Shown: in pieces, positions 36,004 to 45,314 of the stretch
Layout: each line of letters begins with the position of its first letter
How positions within the stretch are numbered: position 1 is the stretch's first letter
Source: Sinorhizobium sojae CCBAU 05684
Lineage (GTDB): Bacteria; Pseudomonadota; Alphaproteobacteria; Rhizobiales; Rhizobiaceae
DNA length: 64,000 nucleotides
Assembly (NCBI RefSeq): GCF_002288525.1
Contig: NZ_CP023067.1
Span: 1,054,001-1,118,000 of the forward strand
Reading direction: 5' to 3'
Position numbers and translations under genes: made by a program
The notes under the pieces: model-generated
The model's database searches: none
Told to the model about the DNA's origin: nothing
Seen by the model: the letters and a program-made list of their open reading frames with translations, nothing else

Positions 36004-36780
36004 ATGGTTGAAATGCTCGTCCTGCAAGAACGCCCTGCCGAAGGAGTGCTGCTTCTCAGGCTGAACAGGCCGGAGAAGTTGAATGCCCTTTCGAAGGAGC
36101 TTCTCAAGGATCTGATCGCAATCCTTGCCGATGCGGAAAGCGACCCGGCTATCGGGTGCGTGATCCTGACAGGCAATGGGCGAGCATTTTCCGCAGGGGC
36201 GGATATCTCCGACATGCTGCTGCGCGGGGTCGAATCCTATGTCGACCCCGACCGCCTCGATCGCTGGCACAAGATCGAGACATTCGCGAAGCCGCTCATA
36301 GCGGCCGTCAATGGATTCGCTCTCGGCGGTGGACTCGAACTCGCCCTGGTCTGCGACATCATTATTGCATCGGACGTCGCGAAGTTTGCTGCGCCGGAAA
36401 TCAAGATCGGGTCGTTTCCGGGAGACGGCGGCACGCAGCGGCTTCCGCGTGCTGTTGGCCGCTCTTTCGCGATGCAGATGATCCTGACCGGGGAGATGGT
36501 CGATGCCGCAGTGGCCGAACGGAAGGGGCTGGTAAGCGAGGTTGTAAGTCCCGAGGCGCTTATCGCGCGGGCGGTGGAGGTGGCCTCTTCTATCGCGGCC
36601 CGTTCGGTTGCGATTACGCCCTATGCGAAGCGTGCGGTGCAAGCAGCATTCGAACTTCCGCTGGCGGAAGGCATACTGGAGGAACGGCGTCTGACCGTCG
36701 AAGCTTTCGCGACGGAAGACCGAATGGAAGGACTGCGGGCGTTTGCTGAAAAACGGGCGCCGGTGTTCAAGGGACGTTGA
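36004..36780 (+). CDS. enoyl-CoA hydratase/isomerase family protein
   Basis: Encodes 258 residues; the ATG at 36004 lies two bases after the stop of the aldolase gene. Crotonase pattern: LNRPEKLNALSKELLKDL, the oxyanion-hole part SAGADISDM near residue 63, the second part GFALGGGLELALVCD near 104 with the first catalytic Glu position, and APEIKIGSFPGDGGTQRLPR near 130 (the second Glu position is Gly-Asp here: FPGDGG). It likely acts on a CoA ester made by the CoA-transferase at 27078. Hydration, isomerisation or hydrolysis are all possible in this fold. Confidence 0.88.
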   Translation: MVEMLVLQERPAEGVLLLRLNRPEKLNALSKELLKDLIAILADAESDPAIGCVILTGNGRAFSAGADISDMLLRGVESYVDPDRLDRWHKIETFAKPLIAAVNGFALGGGLELALVCDIIIASDVAKFAAPEIKIGSFPGDGGTQRLPRAVGRSFAMQMILTGEMVDAAVAERKGLVSEVVSPEALIARAVEVASSIAARSVAITPYAKRAVQAAFELPLAEGILEERRLTVEAFATEDRMEGLRAFAEKRAPVFKGR

Positions 36781-36810
36781 TTGATCCCCAACGGGATCGG
36801 GAGGAATGCA

Positions 36811-38427
36811 GTGGAAAACTACGATTACATTGTCACCGGCGCTGGCTCGGCCGGATGCGTCATCGCCAACAGGTTGACGGAAGACTCTTCCGTGAAGGTG
36901 CTCCTCCTCGAGGCTGGAAGCCGCGATTGGAATCCGATGATCCATATCCCCGGAGGAATTGGAAAGCTGTTCGGACCGGGCGTGAACTGGCGGTTCAAGA
37001 CGGTTCCCCAGAGGAACCTCGACAATCGTGAAATCTGGTACCCCCAAGGCAAAACCCTCGGTGGTTCGAGTTCGATCAACGCGATGATCTACATCCGCGG
37101 CCAGCGGGAAGACTACGACAACTGGGCGGCGCTCGGAAACGAAGGCTGGAGCTATGAGGACGTCCTGCCGTACTTCCGGAAATCCGAGGACAATGACCGC
37201 CTCGTGAACAAATATCACGGCGAGGGCGGACCACTCTGGGTATCCGATCAGGTCAGCCCCCATGAAATTTCCAAGGCGTTCGTTCGCGCCTGCCAATCCT
37301 GGGGCCTGCCCTACAACCCGGACTTCAACGGCGAGACGCAGTATGGGGCGGGCCTCTATCAGGTAACCTGCCGCGACGGACGTCGGCGCAGTTCGGCGGT
37401 CTCGTATCTCCACCCGATTAAGTCACGAAAGAACCTCACCGTCATGACCGGATCGCGTGCGATCCGTATCGTCCTTGAGGGTGATCGCGCCGTTGGTGTC
37501 GAGGTGGCCCAGGGACGCTCGGTGCAGACGATCCGCTGCAATCGCGAAGTCATCGTGACAAGCGGGGCCATCAACTCGCCACGCCTGTTGATGCTGTCGG
37601 GGATTGGCGATGCTGATGAACTCCGGAAGATCGGCATCCAATCGACGCATGATCTTAAAGGTGTCGGCAAAAATCTTCAGGACCACCTTTGCTCGAATGT
37701 GCACGTCACATTGAAGGATCCAATCAGCTACGATGGCCAGGACCGCTTCCCGCACGCAGCACTCCACGGGCTGCGCTGGCTGCTCTATCGAAATGGCCCG
37801 GCGGCGTCGGTGATTGTCGAGGGTGGTGGGTTTGCTTCGACCGAAAAGAACGGCAGGCCGGACATGCAGATCCACATTGCGCCGGCGATGGTCGTTCGCG
37901 GCGGCCAGACCCGTCTCGACGGCCATGGATTCACTGTCAACACGACGTTCTTGAGGCCAAGGAGCATCGGATCCATCGGGCTTCGTTCATCCAATCCGGC
38001 TGATGAGCCGTTGATTGATCCGAACTACCACGGGGACGAGTACGACCGAAACATGTCGCTGACTTCGATCGAGACGGCCCGTGAGATTCTCTCCCAGCCG
38101 GCGATCGCGAAGTACATCAAGATCGAGCGTCTTCCGGGACCGGATGCCAAGTCGAAGCAGGACATCATGGCCTATGTTCGCCAGTACGCCTGCTGCGACT
38201 ATCACCCCGTCGGCACATGCAAGATGGGTATCGATGAAAGCGCCGTAGTGGATCCGCAACTCCGCGTCCGGGGGCTCCAAGGCCTGAGGGTGGCAGACTC
38301 CTCGATCATGCCGGTCCTGCTGAGCGGCAATACGAATGCACCGAGCATGATGATCGGTGAAAAAGCTGCAGACATGATCAAGCGCGGCGTCGTCAAGGAC
38401 GTGGTCACGCGTATCCATGCGGCCTAG
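36811..38427 (+). CDS. GMC-family FAD oxidoreductase (choline dehydrogenase-like)
   Basis: Encodes 538 residues. The GTG at 36811 follows GGGAGGAATGCA; a TTG at 36781 is in frame but has no site. FAD-binding VTGAGSAGCVIANRLTED at the N terminus, GGSSSINAMIYIRG near residue 85, TSGAINSPRLLMLSGIGDAD near 250, and the C-terminal catalytic His in DYHPVGTCKMG near 467 with Asn in NTNAPSMMIGEKAADM near 513. It oxidises an alcohol group to an aldehyde or ketone with FAD. Last gene of the rightward cluster; it may act early on the substrate with the aldehyde dehydrogenase next in line. Confidence 0.92.
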   Translation: MENYDYIVTGAGSAGCVIANRLTEDSSVKVLLLEAGSRDWNPMIHIPGGIGKLFGPGVNWRFKTVPQRNLDNREIWYPQGKTLGGSSSINAMIYIRGQREDYDNWAALGNEGWSYEDVLPYFRKSEDNDRLVNKYHGEGGPLWVSDQVSPHEISKAFVRACQSWGLPYNPDFNGETQYGAGLYQVTCRDGRRRSSAVSYLHPIKSRKNLTVMTGSRAIRIVLEGDRAVGVEVAQGRSVQTIRCNREVIVTSGAINSPRLLMLSGIGDADELRKIGIQSTHDLKGVGKNLQDHLCSNVHVTLKDPISYDGQDRFPHAALHGLRWLLYRNGPAASVIVEGGGFASTEKNGRPDMQIHIAPAMVVRGGQTRLDGHGFTVNTTFLRPRSIGSIGLRSSNPADEPLIDPNYHGDEYDRNMSLTSIETAREILSQPAIAKYIKIERLPGPDAKSKQDIMAYVRQYACCDYHPVGTCKMGIDESAVVDPQLRVRGLQGLRVADSSIMPVLLSGNTNAPSMMIGEKAADMIKRGVVKDVVTRIHAA

Positions 38428-39085
38428 GCATGGGCGGTTCTGAAGAGGCGGTCCGCATCCTCTTGGACGTCCGCGTGGGCAGATCAGGGTTCATGGTAGC
38501 CGGGTTGATTTGAGATCGTCCAGCCGTGCACTTGCGGCGGACGTTGGAACATGTGTGAAATGTTGCGCCGCCCCAACGGTCTCACAGTCTCTGCAACCGT
38601 TGGTCGCCAGGACTCGTTGCAATGGCCGATACCGATCACTTCTGTCTGCGATCGTCTCTGCTCTGACCCTCCTGATACGATGGCGCACCAAAACGAATGC
38701 GCGATGAACTCATCGTGAGGGGCGTTCTCAGTTTTTCGGTGGCAGCTCCCTAGCCAAAGCTGGGGTGGTTCTGGCGACTTCGCGCCCTCGTATCGGTCGT
38801 TCAGAGCGCCCTATCGAGTTCTTGAAAGCCGACGGTCTGCTTAGCCCGCGGCCACGCCGGGAAAGCGCCAGCAGCGGTTGTGGAATAACCTCAGGCACCT
38901 GACTGATTTTCGTCCGCAATGGCGACCCGCTGTGCTCGCTGGACACATCCACTGTTAACCGGGCTGCTTGGGTCGCCGCAGGCGCCACAGCAGCCATGTT
39001 TCGCCGCTGTGGATACTGCTTGGCCTCGCATTTCCGTAAATTCGTTGATAGGTTGCACAAGTGCTGAACTTGCAAGGGGGATACG
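38428..39085. other. intergenic stretch, nothing recognised
   Basis: About 660 bases between the metabolic cluster and the disrupted BRCT gene. ORFs on both strands lack start sites and have Arg/Ser-rich composition. I saw no clear terminator after the GMC gene and no repeat worth reporting. Confidence 0.4.
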
Positions 39086-39178
39086 GTGGTCGACACGAAA
39101 CGTCAGCTTGAGGTTGAGGGGCCGGAACTGCGGCGGATTCATGCGCGATCTAACAACAGAAAGGCGATCGCCTATTGG

Positions 39179-40258
39179 CTAGTGGATGGAATCTAACACT
39201 TGGTGCCCCCGTTTGACGGCAGCGATGATTTTGTCGGGATCGGCGGTCCAGGTGAAGGGCTTGGGTTGTTGGTTGTGCTCTGTAAGGAAGCGGTTGATGG
39301 CGGCCTGGAGGTCAACGACCGAATGAAAGACGCCGCGCTTGAGGCGACGCTTCGACAGTTTGGCGAAGAAGCCCTCGACGGCGTTGAGCCACGAGCAGGA
39401 CGTCGGCGTGAAGTGGAAGGTAAAGCGCTGATGGCGGTCGAGCCAGGCGCGCACCTTGGGATGCTTGTGGGCGGCATAGTTGTCGAGGATGACGTGGATC
39501 GCCTTGTCGGCCGGCACTTGGGCGTTGATGGCGTTGAGAAAACGGATGAACTCCTGATGCCTGTGACGCTGCATGTTCCTGCCGATGACGGTGCCGTCGA
39601 GCACGTTGAGGGCGGCAAACAACGTGGTCGTGCCATGCCGCTTGTAGTCGTGGGTCATGGTGCCGAGCCGGCCCTTCTTCAGGGGCAGGCCGGGCTGGGT
39701 GCGGTCGAGCGCCTGGATCTGGCTCTTCTCGTCGACCGACAGCACGATGGCATGGGCCGGCGGGTCGACGTAGAGGCCGACAACGTCTTTGAGCTTGGCG
39801 ACGAACTGCGGGTCGTTGGAGAGCTTGAAGGCCCGCCAGCGGTGGGGCTGGAGACCGTGCGCCTTCCAGATGCGGCGCACCGCGCTGGCGCTGACGCCCA
39901 CCTCGGCCGCCATCATGTCGGCAGTCCAGTGCGTCGTCTCGCCCGGCGGGTCGGCAAGCGAAAGCGCCACCACCTGCTCGCCGATCTCCGGCCCGAGCGG
40001 CGCAATGCGCGAGGGGCGCGTCTTGTCGCGCAAGAGACCCTCGAAGCCTTCCGTGGCGAAGCGCTCCTGCCAGCGCCACACGCAGGTCTTCGACTTGCCG
40101 GTCTGTCGCATGATCTCGACGGTGCCGACGCCATCGGCACTCAGCAGGATGATCTCGGCGCGCCAGACGTGCTTCTGCGGCGCATTGCGATCACTGATGA
40201 GGGCTCTCAGGCGTTGGCGATCGGTCGGCGAAACGGTGAAGGCTATTCCTGTGCGCAT
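39179..40258 (-). CDS. IS630-family transposase
   Basis: Encodes about 359 residues; start taken at the ATG 40258 (MRTGIAFTVSPTDRQRLRAL), with ATG 40273 and GTG 40279 as alternatives. N-terminal helix-turn-helix (GTVEIMRQTGKSKTCVWRWQ), a winged-helix part (TADMMAAEVGVSASAVRRIW), then the DDE catalytic domain: SVDEKSQIQALDRTQPGL with the first Asp, VILDNYAAHKHPKV with the second, and TPTSCSWLNAVEGFFAKLSK with the Glu. The frame is unbroken, so the enzyme may be active. Its TAG stop codon lies in the terminal repeat of the element. Confidence 0.93.
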   Translation of the reverse strand: MRTGIAFTVSPTDRQRLRALISDRNAPQKHVWRAEIILLSADGVGTVEIMRQTGKSKTCVWRWQERFATEGFEGLLRDKTRPSRIAPLGPEIGEQVVALSLADPPGETTHWTADMMAAEVGVSASAVRRIWKAHGLQPHRWRAFKLSNDPQFVAKLKDVVGLYVDPPAHAIVLSVDEKSQIQALDRTQPGLPLKKGRLGTMTHDYKRHGTTTLFAALNVLDGTVIGRNMQRHRHQEFIRFLNAINAQVPADKAIHVILDNYAAHKHPKVRAWLDRHQRFTFHFTPTSCSWLNAVEGFFAKLSKRRLKRGVFHSVVDLQAAINRFLTEHNQQPKPFTWTADPDKIIAAVKRGHQVLDSIH

Positions 40259-40328
40259 GCGCCACACTCGCATACGCACTCGCCAAAGGGAATCCCATAC
40301 GGACTCTTATGTTAGGCGGATACCACTA
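39180..40328 (-). mobile_element. IS630-family insertion sequence, complete
   Basis: About 1,150 bases. The ends read inward as TAGTGGATGGAATCTAACA (left) and TAGTGGTATCCGCCTAACA (right): a terminal inverted repeat with matching blocks TAGTGG and CTAACA. Both ends are set in CTAG, giving the TA target duplication expected for the family. The insertion splits the BRCT gene after its codon 32. Confidence 0.9.
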
Positions 40329-41211
40329 GGTTTTCTCAAAGGCATCCTAGCCAGCAATAAGGTCGAAACGACCGAATACGAACCCCTTAAGGTGGAAGCC
40401 CAAAACTTCCTGAACCTACTTCACGACCCCGATGCTCTTGAGCTTGTCGAAGATTTACTGATCTGGAAGGATGAGCCGAACGAGATCTTCGACATAATCG
40501 AGAACATCGTCGCAATGCGCTCGAGAGATTTCTTCCTGGAGAGTGAGAAGGACGAGATCAACGAGCTCTATGGATTCTGCGCAGGTATTGCCTGTGACAA
40601 CAGGATCACTCTCGGTGAAGTCGAAACACTTATTTCAAGGCTGGACAGCTACTCAAAGATCCGGGACGACCGCCGGGTGCTAAACCTCAGGAACGCTGCG
40701 CGCCGTTCCATCGCCGATGGCAGAATTACACCTGAAGAATCCGACGACATCTGCTCTTGGATCACGCACCTTGTGGGCGACAGCGCGACAGACACCGGGA
40801 TTGCTACTTTTGGCAACGTCGGCGTGCTCGAAGGCGCTCTTGATGATCACAACGACATCGTCTTCGACAACCGAATGTTTGTCCTAACCGGCAAGTTTAC
40901 CCTCGGTCCCCGCAAGGCAATCCAAGGCATGATTTTGGATCGCGGTGGAGAGTTCAAGAACAGCGTCTGCAGAAACACGCACTATTTGTGCGTCGCGGCC
41001 GAGGCTTCACGCGACTGGCGGCACAGCCACGAAGGCTTGAAGATCATGCGGGCAATCGAACTGCGCAAGGAGGGTCAAGGTCCCAATCTCGTGCACGAGG
41101 GCACCCTCGCCCATGCACTGTCTCGATAATAGAATACCGGCGATTCCGATACGGTCCAAGAAGCAGCGCTCGCCTTCGGGGCAGCGTGATGGAGGCGGAG
41201 CGACGCGTGGC

Positions 41212-41946
41212 ATGCCCGGTTTCAGGCTTTTGAGCTCACTAGGCATTGCATTTGTTGTTGGTTGCGCTTTGTCCACTTGCACCACGATCAATTTCGACAA
41301 ACTTCCGGCGGGAAAATTCTCCGGTACCCTCATCGTCATGTGGGTGGGTGAAGGCGATGGTGCTGGGGACGGCAAGTTCGTTTTCGTTCCCGATCCAGAC
41401 AAGCGACTTACCTTCACACGCGCTGCGCCGAACTCTCGGCCTATCTCCCCAAGAGTGATGTATACGGACGGCGGCTCGGTCCCGAGGATTGTGCAACCTT
41501 TTCGAGGTTTCAACCCTTGGGGATATGCACCTGCTTATATGGTGCACGACTGGCTCTTCACTGCGCATCACTGCTTAAAGGACGGCAAGACGGATCCGAT
41601 CTACCAGGCTACGGCGGACATCGAGTTCGACGAGTCTGGAAGAATTCTCGGGGAGGCCATCCAGACGCTTATGGCGGAAAGGGTCGTCTCCGAAAACGAC
41701 GTGGCCAAGAATGCGATCACGGCCGCCGTCCGAAGTCCGATTGCCGCTAAGATTTGGAACGGTCGCCCCGGACAGTGCGACGAGGACGCTGTTTCGCCAA
41801 AGCATCTCGAGGAGATCGAACGAGCAATACCGGGTTCGACGACGGAGGAGGCCAAGCGACGAAACCTGGACATCGCGAGCAAAGTACGTTCGTTCCGGAC
41901 TCGATCGGCTGCTGTGATCGTAGGCCGCATCAGCTTCGATCGGTAA
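41212..41946 (+). CDS. DUF1353-like protein, probable lipoprotein
   Basis: Encodes about 244 residues from the ATG at 41212; the frame is open from 41113, but those residues look non-native. The N terminus is a hydrophobic signal with a VVGC lipobox (FRLLSSLGIAFVVGCALSTC). The central part matches DUF1353: YTDGGSVPRIVQPF and APAYMVHDWLF, with a conserved Asp and a His-Asp pair that look like active-site or metal ligands. Function of the family is unknown; some members sit in phage tail regions. It lies 80 bases after the BRCT gene on the same strand. Confidence 0.7.
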   Translation: MPGFRLLSSLGIAFVVGCALSTCTTINFDKLPAGKFSGTLIVMWVGEGDGAGDGKFVFVPDPDKRLTFTRAAPNSRPISPRVMYTDGGSVPRIVQPFRGFNPWGYAPAYMVHDWLFTAHHCLKDGKTDPIYQATADIEFDESGRILGEAIQTLMAERVVSENDVAKNAITAAVRSPIAAKIWNGRPGQCDEDAVSPKHLEEIERAIPGSTTEEAKRRNLDIASKVRSFRTRSAAVIVGRISFDR

Positions 41947-42060
41947 CGTGGCGAAGGGCATTGCCTATTGACTACCCAGGCGTGTTGATTCCTCATCTGT
42001 TCATGGATTCGAAAACATGATTCTGGACATATCGCTGCTGAAGCTGCGCGGTAAGATGGG

Positions 42061-45048
42061 GTGCTTGGGGTGCCAGGTTCTCTTCAAAAGATAGGTTCAA
42101 CTTGGAAGCGGTGGGATTTACATCTACATGCACCGGGAACGAGGCTGTCCGACAGTTATGGTGGAGCGACAGACGAGACTCTGAAACGTTACGTTGACGA
42201 GCTGGAGGCTTCCGATGTTCAGGCTTTCGGTATTACCGACTACTTCTCCTTCGACAGCTATTTTTCGGTTTCGGAGGCCTATCGACAACACCACCCAGAG
42301 GGCGAAAAGTTCTTCGTTCCGAATATCGAGTTTCGCCTCACTGAAACGGTTAGTTCCGACGGACGTAACGTTCACACCCACGTGCTGATCGATCCCAACG
42401 TTGCTACGCGGGAAAAACTCGGCACCCTTTTAAGTGATTTGCACACGCACAAAACCCGCGATGGAGCGCGCCTGCGCTGCCGGGAGTTAGCCTCCAAAGA
42501 GGACTACGAGCAGGCCACGGTCAGCATTACTGACCTTAAATCAGCTCTCGCGAAGGTTTTCCCGGACGAGACTGCCTACATCATTGTCACGGCAGCAAAT
42601 AACGATGGGCTTCGTGGCGTTGACAGCAAATCGCCGCGCAGCATGTCGATTTCCGACGAGCTTGATAAGGCAAGCGATGCCTTCTTCGGATCATCGAAGA
42701 ATACGGACCATTTTCTGAAATCTGACCGCTATGAAGACGGCTCCGAAAGCCATAAGAAGCCGGTCTATTCTGGTTCTGATGCGCACTCGTTTGAAGACCT
42801 TGCCCGCTTGTCGGGGGACGAGGCCGGTTACGAGCCAACGTGGATTAAGGCCGACCTGACGTTTCGCGGACTGCGACAGACTCTCTTTGAGCCGAAGGGC
42901 CGCGTTCATATCGGAGAACGTCCGGCGGTTTTGGAGCGACTCGATCAAGATGCCACCCGCTTCATTGCTGGGCTCAAAGCGAATCAGGTGTCCGGCTATC
43001 CCGGCAATAATGGCTCCTGGTTCAAGAACGTGGATATTCCGTTCAACCCAGAGCTTACCGCGATCATCGGCAACAAGGGCAGCGGTAAGAGCGCTATCGC
43101 CGACATCATCGGTCTTCTAGGCGAATCGCGACAGTTCGACCATTTCTCCTTTCTGACCGACGATGCCCGGAACAGAAAGTTCAGGCAAAAGGGCTACGCA
43201 GAGAACTTTACCGGTGAGCTGATTTGGGCGAGCGGAGCACACCCTTCGAAACGACTTGATGCCGATGTGGATACGCTCAAGCCGGAAGCCGTAAAATACC
43301 TTCCCCAAAACTACTTTGAGAGCCTTACCAACGAGATCGAAGTCAAAGCCTTTCGTCGAAAAATCGAAGAGGTTGTATTCTCCCATGTCGAGAAATCCGA
43401 TCGTATGGGGAAATCAACCTTCGCGGAGCTTGAAGAGCTTAAAACCGTTCACAGCAAGAGCGATATCAGCGCCCTCAAGGTCCGGCTTCGCGAACTCAAT
43501 ATCGAAATCGTTGATCTGGAAAATCAGGCCGATCCGTCAACCAAGACCCGGCTCAACGAAGAGCTAAATCAGAAGCGTGAAGAATATCGCGTTCTTGAAA
43601 AATCGAAACCCAAGGAAGAACCGAAGCCCGAAGGCGAAACGCCAGCGCAGCAGGTCGTAACCCGCCAGATCGAAGAAGTGAGGCAGGTTCAAGAGGATAT
43701 CGAAGAGCGGGGAAGAGCTGCGGTGGAGCGCGTTTCGGCGCTTAAAACGGACCTAGTTGAGCTTGACACGCTCAAGGAAGCCCTCGCCACAATCGACTCC
43801 CAGGTCAAGGAGGGCAAAGAGGAACTTCGCTCCACCTGCAAACGGTTTGGCTTTGATATCGACGCCATTGTCTCGCACCGGATCGACACACAGCCGATTG
43901 AGGACAAAATCGCAGCGCTCAAAGCTGATGTGAAAGCGCTGGAGCTTGCGAGCGGAAAGCCGGTTTCCGACGACACCGATTTATCGGCGCTGTCCAGCGT
44001 GCCCGATCTTCGTGCGGCATATCAGTTCCTGGCTGAGAAACTTAAAGGCTTGCAGGAAACGCTGTCCGCGCCGCAACGCAGATATCAGCGATACGTGCAG
44101 GCCCTGTCAGACGTTCAATCAAAAATGACCGCCGTTATGGGGGAAGAGGAAAGCCCGAAGCCCGGTACCATCAAGGATCTGGAGCGACGCCTTCGCTATA
44201 TCGACGAAGGGCTGCGCGCCAAACTTGACGAAAGATACGAGGATCGCGACAAGATTTCGCGGTCTATATTTGAAGCAAAGACAAAGGTTCGGACTTTCTA
44301 TGAAGCTCTCAAAACGAGCGTCGAAGATCGGCTGACGACAATAAATTCTGAGGCGTTCATGGTTACGATTGATGCCTCTTTCGTACCATCTCACGACCTC
44401 GCGGAAGATTTCTTCGATCATTTGAACCAGTCGGCGAGCGGTCCATTCCGCGGCACTGCGCAGGGTCAGGCTGAACTTGATACCCGTATGGCGGACGTGA
44501 ACTGGAATAATGTCGAGAGCATCCTAGGTTTTGCCAATAGAATAGTCGCAGATATTGCGCAGGCAGGCATCACAAAGCAGGTGAAGGACGTCAAGCGTTT
44601 ATATGACCTGCTGTTCTCATTTGAATATTTTGACGCGCGATACGAGCTTCGTCTCGGTGGGAAAAATCTAAACGAGTTATCTCCTGGTGAAAAGGGATTG
44701 CTGCTCCTGGTCTTCTATCTGCATCTCGACATGGAGAAAACGCCGCTGATTATCGATCAGCCGGAAGATAATCTCGATAACGACAGCATATTTACTGTCC
44801 TGGCGAACTGTATTCGCGAGGCCAAGAAGACGCGGCAAGTGATTTTGGTCACGCACAATCCTAATCTGGCAGTTGGGGCGGATGCCGAGCAGGTACTTTA
44901 CGTGACTTTGGACAAAGCGGCTGGCTACAAGTTTACTTATGAATCCGGATCTATCGAAAATCCGCGTATCAATGACGCTATCGTGAAGATTCTGGAGGGT
45001 TCAAAGCCGGCGTTTGTGCAACGCCGGCTTGCGTACCAGATCAAGTAG
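42061..45048 (+). CDS. TrlF-type protein: PHP domain plus SMC-like ATPase
   Basis: Encodes 995 residues from a GTG at 42061. Residues 1-290 are a PHP metal-dependent phosphoesterase domain: WDLHLHAPG near 19 with the HxH pair, FGITDYFSFD near 58, and YSGSDAHSFE near 238. An SMC/Rad50-like ATPase follows: Walker A IIGNKGSGKSAIADII near 340, a long coiled coil from about 450 to 750 (ELNQKREEYRVLEKSKPKEE), signature LSPGEKGLLLLVFYL near 880 and Walker B PLIIDQPEDNLD near 900, then a His switch VTHNPN. This layout matches the TrlF family, whose members are often found in defence islands and are suspected to cut nucleic acids when the ATPase is triggered. It is complete and the frame is intact. 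The last codons contain a perfect hairpin. Confidence 0.85.
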   Translation: MLGVPGSLQKIGSTWKRWDLHLHAPGTRLSDSYGGATDETLKRYVDELEASDVQAFGITDYFSFDSYFSVSEAYRQHHPEGEKFFVPNIEFRLTETVSSDGRNVHTHVLIDPNVATREKLGTLLSDLHTHKTRDGARLRCRELASKEDYEQATVSITDLKSALAKVFPDETAYIIVTAANNDGLRGVDSKSPRSMSISDELDKASDAFFGSSKNTDHFLKSDRYEDGSESHKKPVYSGSDAHSFEDLARLSGDEAGYEPTWIKADLTFRGLRQTLFEPKGRVHIGERPAVLERLDQDATRFIAGLKANQVSGYPGNNGSWFKNVDIPFNPELTAIIGNKGSGKSAIADIIGLLGESRQFDHFSFLTDDARNRKFRQKGYAENFTGELIWASGAHPSKRLDADVDTLKPEAVKYLPQNYFESLTNEIEVKAFRRKIEEVVFSHVEKSDRMGKSTFAELEELKTVHSKSDISALKVRLRELNIEIVDLENQADPSTKTRLNEELNQKREEYRVLEKSKPKEEPKPEGETPAQQVVTRQIEEVRQVQEDIEERGRAAVERVSALKTDLVELDTLKEALATIDSQVKEGKEELRSTCKRFGFDIDAIVSHRIDTQPIEDKIAALKADVKALELASGKPVSDDTDLSALSSVPDLRAAYQFLAEKLKGLQETLSAPQRRYQRYVQALSDVQSKMTAVMGEEESPKPGTIKDLERRLRYIDEGLRAKLDERYEDRDKISRSIFEAKTKVRTFYEALKTSVEDRLTTINSEAFMVTIDASFVPSHDLAEDFFDHLNQSASGPFRGTAQGQAELDTRMADVNWNNVESILGFANRIVADIAQAGITKQVKDVKRLYDLLFSFEYFDARYELRLGGKNLNELSPGEKGLLLLVFYLHLDMEKTPLIIDQPEDNLDNDSIFTVLANCIREAKKTRQVILVTHNPNLAVGADAEQVLYVTLDKAAGYKFTYESGSIENPRINDAIVKILEGSKPAFVQRRLAYQIK
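45004..45030 (+). repeat. perfect 11-base hairpin at the end of the TrlF gene
   Basis: AAGCCGGCGTT (45004-45014) and AACGCCGGCTT (45020-45030) flank a 5-base loop. It lies in the last 15 codons of the gene, ending 16 bases before the stop codon. No T run follows, so it is not a standard terminator. Confidence 0.6.
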
Positions 45049-45314
45049 CTCTCCGCTTGATGGGTGCCCTTCATGCCGTTTATTGGCCGAACCGTAGATT
45101 GCGGTCTTAGGCACCCAACGGTTCGCGGTCGCCACTATCGGCGCGGGCGACGTTCTTTGCTGATGGGGCTATTCAGCAAGCGTTGCACTGCCGCCTCGAC
45201 GCGATTGAGCGAAAGCCTTGGATGCGGCGAGCAGTGGACGATAGGCCCGACCGAACTACTGCGACTGGAAACGGATAAGATAGTGACGACCACCGAGTCG
45301 CTTGAGGGACGCCG

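Larger units (their letters stand above)
39086..41129 (+). pseudogene. BRCT-domain protein gene interrupted by IS630
   Basis: The gene starts at the GTG 39086 (after AAGGGGG) and codes for 32 residues (VVDTKRQLEVEGPELRRIHA, then RSNNRKAIAYWL) before the IS630 element. It resumes after the element at 40329 in the same frame (GFLKGILASNKVETTEYEPL...) and ends at 41129. Removing the IS and one TA copy gives an unbroken frame, about 298 residues. The middle is acidic and helical (LYGFCAGIACDNRITLGEVE resembles a tellurite-resistance or TerB-like helical repeat, which is tentative). The C-terminal 85 residues are a BRCT domain: NRMFVLTGKFTLGPRKAIQG, ILDRGGEFKNSV, NTHYLCVAAEAS. BRCT domains bind DNA ends or phosphoproteins. 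The insertion probably inactivates the gene. Confidence 0.8.

Noticed and set aside
39200..40315. 371-residue plus-strand ORF in the IS630 element
   Set aside because: It is the antisense of the transposase, which shows all DDE motifs on the minus strand.
40330..41129. A separate gene starting inside the IS630 element at 39789
   Set aside because: The long plus frame runs through the element only by chance; the native reading joins codon 32 at 39181 to 40329.
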